From assembly GCA_016648135.1 (NCBI GenBank), contig JADDOH010011079.1:1-64000 (forward strand): a stretch of 64,000 nt of DNA, in the 5' to 3' direction. Below, piece after piece: positions 12,181 to 61,109 of this stretch. The DNA is from Agrypnia vestita. Taxonomy: Eukaryota; Arthropoda; Insecta; Trichoptera; Phryganeidae. How positions within the stretch are numbered: position 1 is the stretch's first letter; the number at the start of each line of letters is the position of its first letter. The notes under the pieces were generated by a model that saw only the letters and a program-made list of their open reading frames with translations, was not told the origin of the DNA and searched no databases. The position numbers and the translations under genes are program-made.

Positions 12181-15147
12181 AAAGCAAGTAAATTGCATTT
12201 CTGTCACAATAATTAAAGCCCAATTTTCTACGACATGATAGATTAATAATATTTTAAGTATTATAATAGTACTAATATTATGATATGAGGAATGTTAGTT
12301 TTGTTCCAATATTCAGTCGGTATGGAAGATTGATAAATGAGCATAGATCTCACTGTGCTCATTTAACAAAAATAAACTCTAATGGCTTAACAAATTGTAT
12401 ACAATTGACAAAAAGTGAGTACCTAAATCATAAAATTGTTCATGTTTTGTAAAGTGACAACATAATTTTAATTTGAAAAAATTGTCCACAACATTTTATG
12501 AATTCACGCCACATCATAGTTATTATATAAATTATTTAATATTTTTTGTCAGCCAATTTTAACGATGTTTTATATTTATTACCATTACAATAGTAAATGG
12601 AAAATAAACAAACCATATTCTAAAATATATTACTTACGTTTCGAAATATTATTATGTATTATTCCGATATAATAAAAACAACTAAATTATGAACATAAAA
12701 TAAGCGCTCACGTTAGGCGCTGTCAAAAGTATGTCAAAGTCGTTAAAGTCAATGGTCAAAAACTGAAATTTCCAAACCACGCGGTAAAATTTTGTTATTA
12801 TACTCGTTCATATTTCATAGTCTCCCAATGCATTACTCGACATGTTGATAAAATAACTTTATGTTCAGAATATGTAGATAGACAAGATTAACGGATTTAA
12901 ATCGATGTTTAAGGTAAATATAATATAACCGGGATTAGCTTTGGTATGATCATCTCATTCTGTTATCATGTCTTTTTTTTATACGGCGAAAATGGTTGTG
13001 TAAATGAGAGGGAATTATATTTTTTCTGAGTCATCCAAAAGCTCTCAAGATTACACTATACTTACGAAAAAACTATAAATATTATTATATACTTAGTATA
13101 TGTTTGTATAATAATAATAATAAAAATAATTGGATAACTTATATAGCGCCGTTTTCGCGAATACTCACCTCAAGGGCGCTTTACACAGAAAAATTATTAT
13201 CTTACAAAACAACTTACTGCTAGAAAAGAAAAAACTTATTTACCATTAATTATTCATTAGGTGGCATACAAGAAATGGAATTAAAATTGAGTACTATAAT
13301 ATTTGGGAGTGCCTGAAAGAATTAGGTGTTTTCGCGGAGTGCACAATAGGAATGGAAAACATTAGCTAGCGTTGTTGTGGTACACACACTCTAAGATTAT
13401 ATAACTACTAGCGATTCGTACCCGGCGTTGCCCAAGTAACATATTCAGTTAAAAATAAGTTTGCGGAGGTGAGGTACCATCGTTTTTCAAAGCCTCTAAA
13501 TAAAAACAATGTTTCCATTTTATGGAAACAATGGCAGGAGGTGGATGGATTCATGTGTGTAATACTCGTTTATTGCTAATGCCCATAAGTGGAGGTGTCA
13601 CAGACTACTTATGGGCTAACTTTGATATTAGGCGTCTCGTCGGAAGAAAATATAAAATTCGATAAATTGGGGTTATGTTGACTTAAGATTTATAATTTCT
13701 TTTGATAACTTTGGTTTAGAAAAAAAAACGATAAAAATAATGTATATTTTATTCGTTCTGACAAAAAAAAAATTGGTTGTAAAAGAATTTGATCTCAAAT
13801 GAAGCGATTTAATACCTGTTAAGGAAAAATAAGTATAAAATATTCATTTATCATGTACTTTTCAAATATAAGACTGATTTATGCTACATATATTGCCCCT
13901 ACATTTGTATGGGAGACTTTATCCCCGCGAGTGGGGATAAAAGTTCCATCTGACTGATCTGATATATCTTCTTCAACACATGCTAAATATTGTATAACAT
14001 TATAAACATGTTATCCCGTCATTTGTAAAAAGTGGCACTTTTATACCCAACCTACCCTATATATATATAAAAATCAAAATATTACTAGAATGTAGATTGT
14101 AGCCGCTCGTGAATGTTCTATGCCATAGATCATTATTTTTGGCGCAGGCTGCCAGAGGTTGGTGGAGGTTGGCCGAAGTGGCTAGGTTGTCGGTTTTTCG
14201 AGCACACATCAAAGGAATTTTGGTGTCGCTCAGGCGGTGGGATGTGCGATCACACATTGGCTGTCATCATTCAGTTCATCACCATCCATTGACTGGTGTG
14301 TAGGTAGGTACGTCTATTGTGTTTCTTTTTATCGTGTTTCTGAGATCGCCGAAATGTCACTATCGTGGAGCAATGAAGATACATTCAAGTTTATTAAATT
14401 ATTATTACTAATATGGACAGAAATTAATTATTTATACAATGAATGAGTTTTATTTTATATTTACATATTATTTATTTCGAAAAGTTTGATTTAGTCGCAA
14501 ATAAAATTATCACTATTTTTTCAAGGTTTTTTTCGTCAAAGCGATTGAAAATAATAAAAACGAATTATTTTTTATTTAACATGTACACGGCTTTTACTTC
14601 AAAATTTGTACAAAATGGATAAACAATAGACAAATGTAAACATTCATTATTTAAAAACATAAAGAAGAATAATATAAAGATAGACATAAAAATGTAGGAT
14701 TAAAAGAGAAAATAAAACATTTGAATGAAATTAAAGTTATAAATAGTAATTTCATAAAATAAGCGATACAATAATCAATATAATTTAAATAACTTAAAAA
14801 AAGAAAATGAAAAAAAAAATACTAAGTTAATAAAAAAATATAAATACTCGTACCTATACACAGTTTTTATTACCAACGGATTTATAAAGAAAAGTCGAAT
14901 GCGCTCAATTTTTATTTATTTCTGTAAACGCGATATTTTAGATTGTTATTAAGAATTTTAGGCGCAATTAAAGATCTAAAATTAAATGTTTTGAAGTTGC
15001 AAAGACCTATTTGCCGCAACATAACTCTGCTTCGCAAGTTGAAAATTTGACATTTTTCTATTTTGCTTTAATCGATAGATATACTATAGAGAATATGCTT
15101 GTAAAATTATAGAGCGAAATTCTAAATATTTTTCTAGTTATAGTTTC

Positions 15148-15385
15148 TTCTTCTTCATGTACCCTGTCGGGTCCCCTCGACGTCGGCGATCATCTGGGAG
15201 AAAGTTTCCCTGCCCAGGGTAGTGCAGAACAACTCTTCCACGCTTCTTATCTCGGTCCACTCTCGGATTTTTTAGAAGTTTCAAAGCCAGGAATGCCGCC
15301 TCCTTCCGATCCCTCTGCGACCCTCAATTTTCCCCTTCTTGATGAGCTGAAGGATGGAGTACTTTTCGCCTCACATTATATAACC
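15148..15385 (-). pseudogene. LINE relic (RTE/jockey-like 3' part)
   Basis: Minus strand carries broken coding sequence resembling the C-terminal end of insect LINE ORF2 proteins (KEGKIEG-type, basic RR stretches, GRKEAAFLA-like), interrupted by stops. Clade is uncertain. Confidence 0.45.
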
Positions 15386-15499
15386 AAAGTATGAAATTTT
15401 ACGGAGCTTTACTGTGTTGAGTAGCTGTCTGTTTGTATTTGCTCTACGTAAAACTTCAATATTACTAGTCATGTTGATGTACCGGAATATGACGCGAAC

Positions 15500-16400
15500 C
15501 AGGTTATTAATTTTGTCCTAGGGCAATACCGAAATCAAAGCGCCCATGTTTCGAAAATCACGCGCCATGTGGTCACAGCCAGAACAGCCCCGGCATGTTC
15601 GATCTTTTGTTCGAGGACGAAATATGTGACATATTGTTCAAAAAAATAACATTGCGACGGACGATCGCCCTTAGGATAGCCCGCCATAAAACATACGAAA
15701 CAATGAATTAGAAAGTTAGGGTTGCCGAGGGCGTTGGGCATCGCCGAAGACATTAAGAGTGCACGGCCTTTTGTTAGGATGGACAATACGTTCGCAACCT
15801 TTTGTTCTTAAGTAACATCTTGGAAGGGTAAAAACGGTAAACCTTTTCTTGCAGCGGGACGTATATCTCTAACCCCGATTAAACAATAGAAAGAACATCT
15901 TGGCCAAATGCGAACACATGGGACAACGGTTTAGAAAGCTGCGTTTGTTAGAGAAGTCGCCATTGTTTTGGGAAAGACATTTTTTAGAAAAACAAGATAA
16001 TAATTCCGAAAGTCGTCGCAGTAAACTTACTATTGTCCTCGACAGACAATAGAGATGTTTTAGAAAGCGCTGACATACCGATCCCCCACATGGCGACACT
16101 ATCCGCGAGATGTAGGATCGTATAAATTATATTATTATTATAAGGGCGCGAGGATCCCGCAACGCACGACCAGGCGGTCATTATCAATAAAGATAACAGG
16201 GGTCAATCAATTAAGAAGGTAGAGGCCGAATTAGAAATTGAGGCAAAGTGGTGAATCATAATATCAATGTAATATGTACCTAATTAATGAGCAACTGATA
16301 TGTTTAATTTAAGTAAGGTAATGATAGTTTAGATAACCCAGGCCACCTCTGCAGGTGGATGTTACTCGTTTTATATGTGGTTTTCTCATTTATTCTATAT
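15500..16400. repeat. Possible LTR-type sequence
   Basis: Higher GC than its surroundings, with a TATAAA-like box (about 16122), GGGCGCGAGGATCCCGC downstream and an AATAAA near 16186, the order expected in a retrotransposon LTR. No ends, target duplication or coding sequence could be confirmed. Confidence 0.3.
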
Positions 16401-17933
16401 TCTATTATTAAGCACCGAAGTGAACGGGACATTGCAATTTGAAATAATAACGAGATCATCCCGAATTAATCTAACTCGAAGCAAATAATAAAAAATGTAT
16501 TGATCGTAATAAAAGGAAAAAAACTTGATTGTATTATTGCCGACGATGTTTGATATTGATGTAATATATAGTATATAATGTAATAGAATATTATCTCGTG
16601 AAAAGACGTAACACGGTTGACGAGATATAAGATTCCGACTTTTTAGTCTTTTGAAATCTGTCTGCAGAATGAATTTTAGCACACGGGGTTGAAACAAAAT
16701 AGTTTAATTAATTGCAAATAAGTAAATGCCGTGTTGGAATAAACATTAATATTACTTTAGATCGAGGCTTTCATGTCTTATGTTTTCATGTATCACATAC
16801 ACCTAGTTGAATAATGTTAATTTGTGAGTTTTAATTATTTTTAAGAATAATGTTAATTTGTCATTAGTTATTCGAGTTCCCAGTATTGTGTTTTTTTTTT
16901 ATACAAATTTGTAGGTTGTAGGTATATAACCTATCTGTAAACATGCAATTATTGTTTTGATTACTCGTTTAAGCAAGACGATCCGTCGGTCTGTTTTAAA
17001 ATAGTTGTTTTAATCTAGTAATAATAAAGCTTTTGAGCTTTATTATTATTTATTTGTAATTAATTTCACTCTTTACGATACACCATTCACTTTGGTATTT
17101 GTCCGCTTTAAAAAAAGAAAAACATAACGAAAATTCTTAAGTTAGTTAATTGTAGTAGGGACTTCCGCTACTGGTAGTGTTTCAAAATAATTCTTGTTTG
17201 GAAAATTTTCAATTGTCTGCCTGGTGGAATGTGGCTTATATAATTTTTTTTAGTGTTCTCTATTTTTATTCTTTTCTTATATTCTTATACCAGGGGTGGA
17301 AGAAAGCTGATTTGATAAGATAATGATTAGTATAATGAAAGTCCTAAAAAAAATGTTTTGCATTCAATCCAGCTTACATATTGAAGTAAGAATTTTCATT
17401 ATTTAGGTGTAAATAATGTTACATTAATTAATTTACGCCAAGTTTTCTTAATTTTTCTTCTAGTAATAAGGTTTAACATAATTTCTTGAAAAAAAAATGT
17501 CTATCGAATTTGATTATGTTAGTATATGTAAGCATTCCTTTTGGGCAAGTGGCAAAGAAATTACAAAGATGTATACAGAACATTAACATTAGGGGACCCG
17601 CTTGAAGCATGTATCCCATGTAAATAAGTTTTTATGTTAATTGATTCACTAAGAAATGCCACGATGTCTGTATAATTTTAGCCCTTTGTTTTGTATCTCT
17701 ATGTCACATATTGACAATTATGTTTGGTCCAACTAAGAAGTACGATAGCTTGTTTTATTTAAGCTAAAATTAAAAATAAAACTAAGTATCAAGTACATGT
17801 TGTCATTGTTAAAGAAAAAAAATTAAAAAGAAAAAGAAAGGAAGAGAATATGCGGAGTGGTAAATTTTAAATACCGTCCGGTTTATCATAAAAAAAAAAG
17901 AAATAATAATGATTTTGTGGAGGCATCGAAGAT

Positions 17934-18045
17934 AATCAATGTAAATGATAAGGATTGACCTGTAATGATGTAATGTATAAATAACGTTAAATCAATGTTA
18001 ATGATAAGGATTGACCTGTAATGATGTAATGTATAAATAACGTTA
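17934..18045. repeat. 56-bp tandem duplication
   Basis: Two nearly identical 56-bp units beginning AATCAATGTAAATGATAAGG (17934) and AATCAATGTTAATGATAAGG (17990). Confidence 0.85.
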
Positions 18046-18289
18046 AATATTGGGAGGCCTACTGTAAGAATCAAACTGACACTTAATAATAAGATTGATA
18101 TTGTAATGCATACTTAAGGAATTTTACTATGATCTAATGAAACCCTACGTTCAATCCCATGTAATTAGTCAATAATGGTAGAAATAACTGGTCGATAAAA
18201 ATATGTCTATCTGGCGTGTCGATTTAATTAAGTATGTATATGTAAGCAGTTTTGTTTTTTGGGTAATAAGTGTTGATGCGAATTTGTGT

Positions 18290-19500
18290 TTTCAATTTTC
18301 CGCCTTTGCCAATTTGTACTGTAATATTTTCCTTAAGTTTAATTCACTTTGCAATTTTTTTTTGGTGACGGGATAGGGATATGAACAGTGAACAAAGCGT
18401 TCGTGAAATAACAAAGTGTTTAGGCCTACATACCAGAAAAGCATCAAAATTAGCCGCAAACTGGGAGAACAATAGGGGGCGGAACGGAGGCAACATTGGG
18501 TTCGGTAACCAATAGCGTCAATCGGGACCTGGGAGTGACCGAAGGAGACGAATGAACGACGGAGGCGGACATCAAAGGAGCCAATCGGCGAAAGACCAAC
18601 TGGAGGCTTCCCCTCGAGCCCCCGCGACCACACCCTGGGTCGCCGGGGAGAGAATATAAGGCGAAGCCAGCCGCCAAGAAACCAGTGATGAGTTGAAGTT
18701 AGAAGCTGAAGGTGGAGAAACCAGGAACTCTAGCCTGACCCGTAAAATCGGTCCGACCGAATACCCTGGTAACTCTCGAAGAAAGTAAGTCCGAACGGTA
18801 GCGACCACCGAATCGGCATCGCGACGCCAGAAACGACGTATCAGAAACCGCGACGCACAGTGTACCGCCGCGACGCCCAGCGACAAAAGAAGCGACGCCC
18901 CGCTGCCGACCGCCACGACGCCGACGTCAGAAGCCGCCGACGTAGCCTGCACAGTCAGAGGACGACGCCGACGCCAGAAGCCGCCGCCCACCACGAAGCA
19001 GCACGAAGAAGACACCTGCCGAACTCTCCGAAACAGGTTACCCCGATCTAAAGACTTTTTCTCCGCCCACCTGGTTCTACCGAAGTGTTAATTTAATCTC
19101 GTCACCATCCATTTTAGCAGTAAGATCAGATTTTTTATGTGTTTTGTTTTTTTTTTTCTTTGTTTATAATCTTGTCCTCTCCCTCTAAATTAGGGTTCAT
19201 GTAATTTTTAAATTAGTAACCACTTTGCTGCGTCGTATGTAGGTTAAGATTAATGTTTCATGTAAATTAATTTGCTACTTTACCCAATATAGAAACTTGT
19301 GAAATTGTTTCGATTTTATTATTTTTATATCCCTTCACCCGCCTCGAGATATCAGTGTCCTAGTCAGTCACCTGACGTTTTGATTGTACCTAGGGGAGGG
19401 CGTAACCGCCGGCATACGTAGATCTGAGATCTCCCGGCCGGTTTACCACACCGTGATTTTATATCACCTCTGACCCCACCCCCCCTACTCCGGTATATCA
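18290..19500. repeat. GC-rich LTR-like block upstream of PARP1
   Basis: A GC-rich island in AT-rich DNA: a TATA-like box (AGAATATAAGGCG, about 18651), then about 200 bp packed with CGACG (18800-19020), a T-rich stretch and a CCGCCGG/CCGGCCGG-rich palindromic patch (19400-19450). Best explained as a retroelement LTR or other repeat. It ends about 400 bp before the PARP1 start. Long ORFs here (for example 18572-19015 minus) are composition artefacts. Confidence 0.35.
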
Positions 19501-19903
19501 ATGTCAGTTCAAGATATCCTTAACATTTTACGATGTATCCACATTTCGAACGCCTCTAGGCAATTTATACAGTTATAGTTTAGAACAAATAAATTGCCGC
19601 TGTAGCGAATACGTCCATCTAAAGTGCTTCGCCAGGCAGTAATGAGTCATGCGCTAATGTATGATCGCTGTCAGCCATTTTGTGACGTTGCGCTCTGCCG
19701 AGGTTGGCCCAATGTGTACAGGGCCTTTTACATATAAGTTTTTCTTTTCTATGATAAATTAATTTCTAATTTCTATGGATAAATTTTTCGCGGCAATCTG
19801 ATATCTGGCCGGTGTCAGTCGGTGTGTTCTGCTGTCAAAATTTGTTTCTCTTTGTTTTACAATTGCGGAATATTCTGATTCAGTTCACTAAGGCAAAATA
19901 ACA

Positions 19904-56493
<36,590 letters not shown>

Positions 56494-56495
<2 letters not shown>

Positions 56496-56664
56496 TAAAC
56501 CACTCATTCCAATTTCCTGATGATATTATATTGTTAACCTAAATGTTTAAAATGTTACATTGTACCTTGTATTCACTTTGCTTGTTGTTTTTGTTCACAT
56601 TGTACGGATTTGATGTTAATCTCCACAGGGACTTAGTTTACATAGTCTTTGAACACCTAATAAA
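56494..56664 (+). promoter_or_regulatory. Parp1: PARP1 poly(A) signal candidates
   Basis: AATAAA at 56494-56499 overlaps the stop codon; a second at 56659-56664 gives a more usual 3' UTR length of about 180 nt. Confidence 0.5.
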
Positions 56665-56669
56665 TAATC

Positions 56670-58118
56670 GAGCTTGTTACCAGTGATTTATAAATGCCTT
56701 TACTAATATTTTTACTGTGTTGAAAAGTTTCCCTCAATTTATTTAATCACTTTATTAAATTTTTTATTTTTGAGTGATTTTCAAAATTGTATACTTCCAA
56801 TTATCATCATAATCTCATGTACCTTGTCTTGTTAAAATATTTTGTTTGAAATTAATTCAAATACAAATAATTTTTCTAACTCTGTAGTTGTTATTTCTCT
56901 TCGTGCAACAAACTTTCTGCTTCTTTAAATTAATTTTCTTCTACCAGTTAATAGTGTTTTGATTATACAGTATACCTCCCTGTACTCAGGGCAACAAGAT
57001 CATTATTATATCTCAACACAAAATAAACAGGATGTGCTTACACATGCAAAGTTTCTATGAGAAATCTTTCGACATCTATCAAATGTCACTGTCTTAAAAT
57101 TGATGCTGTGTACGATGTTATATACCATATTAGCCCGAATATAACGCTATATTTGTTGCTCAAAATATTGGTTGTCTTGGTGAGACTGAACAGATAGAAA
57201 ATAAAAATGAGAATATACCATTCATAGTCACGCAAGGTGAGTGAGGGATGACGTTTAATAGCGAGAGTGGTGACATTAGCAGTAATAAGCTGAATCAGCG
57301 GTATTGTACATTGCGGATGTGTTGTGGGTGCTTAGAGCCTGCGCACACATTCCGAAATAACTGTTTTATCGCAGAGGGAGGCGTGCACACCTTGCGACAT
57401 GACAAATTCTACCTAGATAAATGAAAGGTAGCGAAATGAAGGGGATTTACATAAATCCCAAGTCCCAGTCCCAACACTCGCCTCCCTATCACTCCACCTC
57501 AGCGTCCGCAGTTACAGCGAAAGGGCATATTTGATATGCTCGACTCAAGACTTTGTCTTCATTCGACAGCCGTAATAAACAAAATGTTGATTAAGTAAAA
57601 AAGAAACGATCAACCAACACTCAATAAAGGTATTCAAAGAAGTTACTTCAAAGTGATAGTTTCAATTTTCAACTTCTTTTTAGACCAGTTATTATATATT
57701 AAGAATATTTTCAGTATGTTTAAATTTTTTAAGCAAACAAACAGACAGACAAGAAAGTTAAATAAACGCATATAAAAATAGCTTCGTCTCTATGAGACAT
57801 CTTGATTAATAATGTTCCCCTGGGGATAAAATCCAGTATTGTGTTCTTGAAAAATTTAAACATACTCAAAATATTCCAAAATTCAACTCAATTCAACATA
57901 TGTGATTTTCTTTAGTACTGCCCATCGCATGACTTCTAGGGATTACTGCAATTACAATATTATTATATTAAATGTATGATTACTCTTGATTTACGCTTTC
58001 ACTTATTTTACAAAATTTTAGCTCAGCCATTAGAAAAGTATGAAATTATAATTCTACTGCACTTCTTTACATATTATTAAATACAATATAATGAAGTAAA
58101 TGTTTGATGGCGTACTTT
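56670..58118. other. PARP1-LPMO spacer, mostly unassigned
   Basis: No gene seen. Holds a diverged relative of the intron 19 tandem unit (57777-57880) and a moderately GC-rich patch (57230-57500) without recognisable coding sequence. Confidence 0.5.
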
Positions 58119-58669
58119 ATACAGGGTTATTTGGGAAACATTAATAACCTCGCAGGACCACATTCCTGCCTTCATTATGAGTCGAGAATGTTCAAGCTAT
58201 TATGACCTAATTAATATCAATAGTTATGGAGATATGCGACATCAAAGTTTGCACTTTTTTTTTCAATATTTCTGACTTATTTTTTGTAAAACATTGGACT
58301 ATCATTACAGTAACTCATATTGATTACGAGAAATTCATTTGTTTCAATACAAGTAAAATAAAATGAACAACCCTGAAAAAATTCCAATTGGAATGTATTG
58401 CAATTGGAATTGGAAGGTTTTTATTTTTTTATTTGACTTGTATTAAAGGGAATGAATTTTTCATATTCGATATAAGTTACAAGTTAATGATAGTCCAAAG
58501 TTTTACAAAAAATAAATCAGAAATATTGAAAAAAAAAATGCAAACTTTGATGTCGCATATCTCCTAACTATTGATATTAGGTCATAATAGCTTAAACATT
58601 TTCGACTCATAATCAAGGCAGGAATCTACCGGTCAAGTTTCTGCTGCTAGCTCTGGTACACCCTGTATA
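58119..58669. mobile_element. CAGGGTGT foldback MITE, PARP1-LPMO spacer
   Basis: Palindromic 551-bp element with ends ATACAGGGTTATTTGGGAAA and TAGCTCTGGTACACCCTGTA; arms include TATTATGACCTAATTAATAT and its reverse complement. Confidence 0.85.
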
Positions 58670-58884
58670 GTAGTGAAAACTGCAAGGTCATTAATGTTTT
58701 CTAAATATGTAACACTGTATAATTTGATAAACAAATAATGGTAAATTTGTGTGCAAATGATAAATAAAATGTATATAATTTATTATATACATTTTATTTA
58801 TCGCAGGTTAAATATTTGAGTAGGCAAGTGTAGGTTAAATATTTAAGTAGGCAATACTTAACCTACACTTCAACACACACTCAT

Positions 58885-58980
58885 ACATCAGCCCTGATGA
58901 TGGACCCTGCAATGGGATCCGAAACGTCGGCCAGAGAGGTCACATATACACGGCAGAATATCCCAGAAAACTATACACAG
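58885..58980 (-). repeat. Minus-strand copy of the GTGTACAGTTTTCTGGGATA repeat
   Basis: Reads CATCAGCCCTGATGATGGAC on the plus strand, then CCTGCAATGGGATCCGAAAC and ends AGAAAACTATACAC. Lies in the PARP1-LPMO spacer. Confidence 0.65.
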
Positions 58981-59544
58981 AAAACACAAAAGATATTGTA
59001 TTTCAATATTTTCGTTCTAAATATATCAAAGAATATAAAAATACTTAATTTGAACACTTTTTTATTAAAAAAAATATAATTTTTTAACAGATAAATAACA
59101 CAATTACTGAGCGGTTCGAAGACGACATTTGGAATGATTTTTTGTCCAGTTTTTGCGGAAAATGGGGTTACTTGAATAGAACCCGTTCATTCAAAACTTG
59201 AGATACAACCGATAATAAGCTTAAAAACCCATAAACAGAGGTAAAATAGGTCAAATTCGCATGTATGTCTAGAGAGCGCAGATCTCAGCTCCGGCATACA
59301 GAGGGTACAAAAATATTCACATAGGTCTACGCTTCGGCATATGACCGGTTAAGAAAATCAAGAGCACTAAAATTATAAAGTTCCATATAAGTGTTTGTGA
59401 GTGTGTGTAATAATAGTAATCCTGTACAAGGTAGCCAACCTATGTGCAATGTATAAAGTTACCAACCTATACACAATGTTACTAATCTTGTACATTATTA
59501 GTTTTGTATGTGAAACTGCTCTGTAACGTGTGATACAAACTAAC

Positions 59545-59690
59545 CAACCATCACGCTGTTTTCCTAGAGGGGTAGGCAGAGAGGATAGAATGCCACACTC
59601 TTCTGTCCTGGCACACTTTCATACACTTCATGCACGCTCTTCAGTTGTTGAAGATTCTAACAGTCATCCTCCGGTATATGATTTATCTGA
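59545..59690 (-). repeat. Second copy of the LINE-tail-like fragment
   Basis: Reverse-complement relative of 39425-39530 with CTATCCTCTCTGCCTACCCC. Lies in the spacer downstream of the LPMO stop. Confidence 0.45.
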
Positions 59691-59927
59691 TCATGTATTT
59701 GTATGTCCACAATCGTTAGAGTAATTTGCAAAATATGAAGGTTATGTTACATACTGTTCAATAATAAAAAAATAATAGTTAATAAATTAAACAACTTAAA
59801 TTTTTTACAATCTTATAAATAAATTAATCCTAAAATATCACATTTCTCCTGACGGATCTGTAAATGTATACTCTCCCGCTCTCTCATCAGGCTTGGTACT
59901 CTATATGTATATTTCTCTGCCTTCTAA

Positions 59928-60034
59928 TCAATCTCCAACTCCGAAGATGGAGATATCTGAGCAAGTTCGGAATGTTTCTTGCTCACCACATCCCATGGCG
60001 CCTGTTCCATCTTCACACATTCCCCAGTTGTTGC
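59928..60034 (-). CDS. AA15 LPMO last exon
   Basis: Acceptor CTATTTTTAG; encodes GNNWGMCEDGTGAMGCGEQE and FRTCSDISIFGVGD, then TGA at 59930-59928. Too short and too far out of context to stand alone, but the WTTG-NNWG junction is exactly that of the family. Confidence 0.92.
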
Positions 60035-61101
60035 CTAAAAATAGGGATAATATATACACTCCATACCTATCTGATGTGATGCATTATAAAAGATTTAAAA
60101 AAAGTACATAGATTAATTCCAAAATTAACATTTTTCTTGGAAAATTCTATATTTGTTTTTTTGCATTCACTTTACTTGAATTCTTATATCATGGCAACCC
60201 TAGAGCTGGAGAGCAAAGTTATAAAATATTTACTTCCGTTCTAAAGAAGTATTTCTCACAATATATTACCTCTGGGTCCATTTAGAATTTTCATGCACAA
60301 GTAGGGACAATGGAATCTGAATGACTAGTGTTATGTTCTAATAAGCAGGTTTGATGTTCTACCTGTAGTCCATGTCCACTGCAGAACACAATGTTGGCAT
60401 TCAAGGCCCTGGGGAAGCTTCAGCGTAACATCAATGTATCCGATTCTGTCATCGAGAAGATATTTACTTTCTCCGTTGGTTTGTCTTAAAAGAATGTCTT
60501 CAAAGCATTCGTCGCTTTCTGTAAAATACTTGTCAAGATTGCATAATCGAAAAGCAAAGTGCCCAAGATGATTCGCGGTCACTAATATCCGAACTGTCAT
60601 TTCACCACTCTGTTCATAGCTAGAACATAGGAAAAAAACATGAATAGATCGTAGGCATAACAGAATGTGTGAATTAGATGGCATTTCAATCTCATTTTAT
60701 TTAGGTATATTTACATTAAGCATAATTGGGTAAAAGCTTACTTCGATACTAATTTATTTTAATTTTACTTATCTGACACTTTTTCTGTCAGATTTTATTA
60801 AGAATTGGAAGAGTATCGACCCACTTGTGGGAAAGGATTGCCACCAATATATATTGACAAATATATAATATGTTGGGTATACAGAGTGTAACAGAGATAG
60901 TCTACAATAGATTCCTATGTAATGTATGAGTTGAAAATGTTCAATGTACAATGTCCGCAACAAAATACGATGGTTATGTGCGTACCTTTCAACAATAACG
61001 CCTTGTCCGAAGGGTCCTCCCAATTCATGCGCTCTAGGAGTTAGTTCAGCATAGTCATCTCCGCACAATCCACATTTGCCACCATTTTCCAGCCATTGTA
61101 C
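59928..61101 (-). CDS. AA15-type lytic polysaccharide monooxygenase, C-terminal three exons
   Basis: Three phase-consistent minus-strand exons (61101-60986, 60619-60363, 60034-59928) encode about 159 residues and a stop. Motifs are VQWLENGGKCGLCGDDY, TANHLGHFAFRLC, QHCVLQWTWTTGNNWG, and GCGEQETFRTCSDISIFG at the end. These match insect AA15 (chitin-binding type-4) copper monooxygenases, secreted enzymes that oxidatively cut chitin or cellulose. The His in NHLGHF is the expected second ligand of the copper histidine brace. The N-terminal part (signal peptide, mature His1, the HG...WR..F region) should lie upstream at higher coordinates; no exon for it could be found up to 64000, so the gene is partial here or has a long first intron. 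Convergent with PARP1. Confidence 0.9.
60363..60619 (-). CDS. AA15 LPMO exon (copper-brace His)
   Basis: Acceptor TATGTTCTAG, donor GTAGAA. Encodes SGEMTVRILVTANHLGHF, then DVTLKLPQGLECQHCVLQW. Confidence 0.92.
60986..61101 (-). CDS. AA15 LPMO internal exon (KCGLCGDDY)
   Basis: Acceptor TTGAAAG, weak in pyrimidines; donor GTACGC. Encodes VQWLENGGKCGLCGD and PRAHELGGPFGQGVIVE; ends AG, completed to Ser by the next exon. Confidence 0.88.
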
Positions 61102-61109
61102 CTTTCAAA

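Larger units (their letters stand above)
11295..19903. other. Spacer between divergent PFAS and PARP1
   Basis: No host gene recognised. Contents in order: probable PFAS promoter region (11295-11600), an inverted pair of a dispersed repeat (12017-12180), TIR-like and low-complexity AT-rich DNA (12200-14060), a LINE relic (15148-15385), an LTR-like block (about 15500-16400), a 56-bp tandem duplication (17934-18045), a GC-rich LTR-like block (about 18290-19500) and the PARP1 promoter region. The short ORFs here are not supported by any family resemblance. Confidence 0.6.

Noticed and set aside
18572..19015. 147-codon minus ORF
   Set aside because: Lies in a GC-rich, CGACG-dense block where stops are rare; low-complexity translation without a family pattern.
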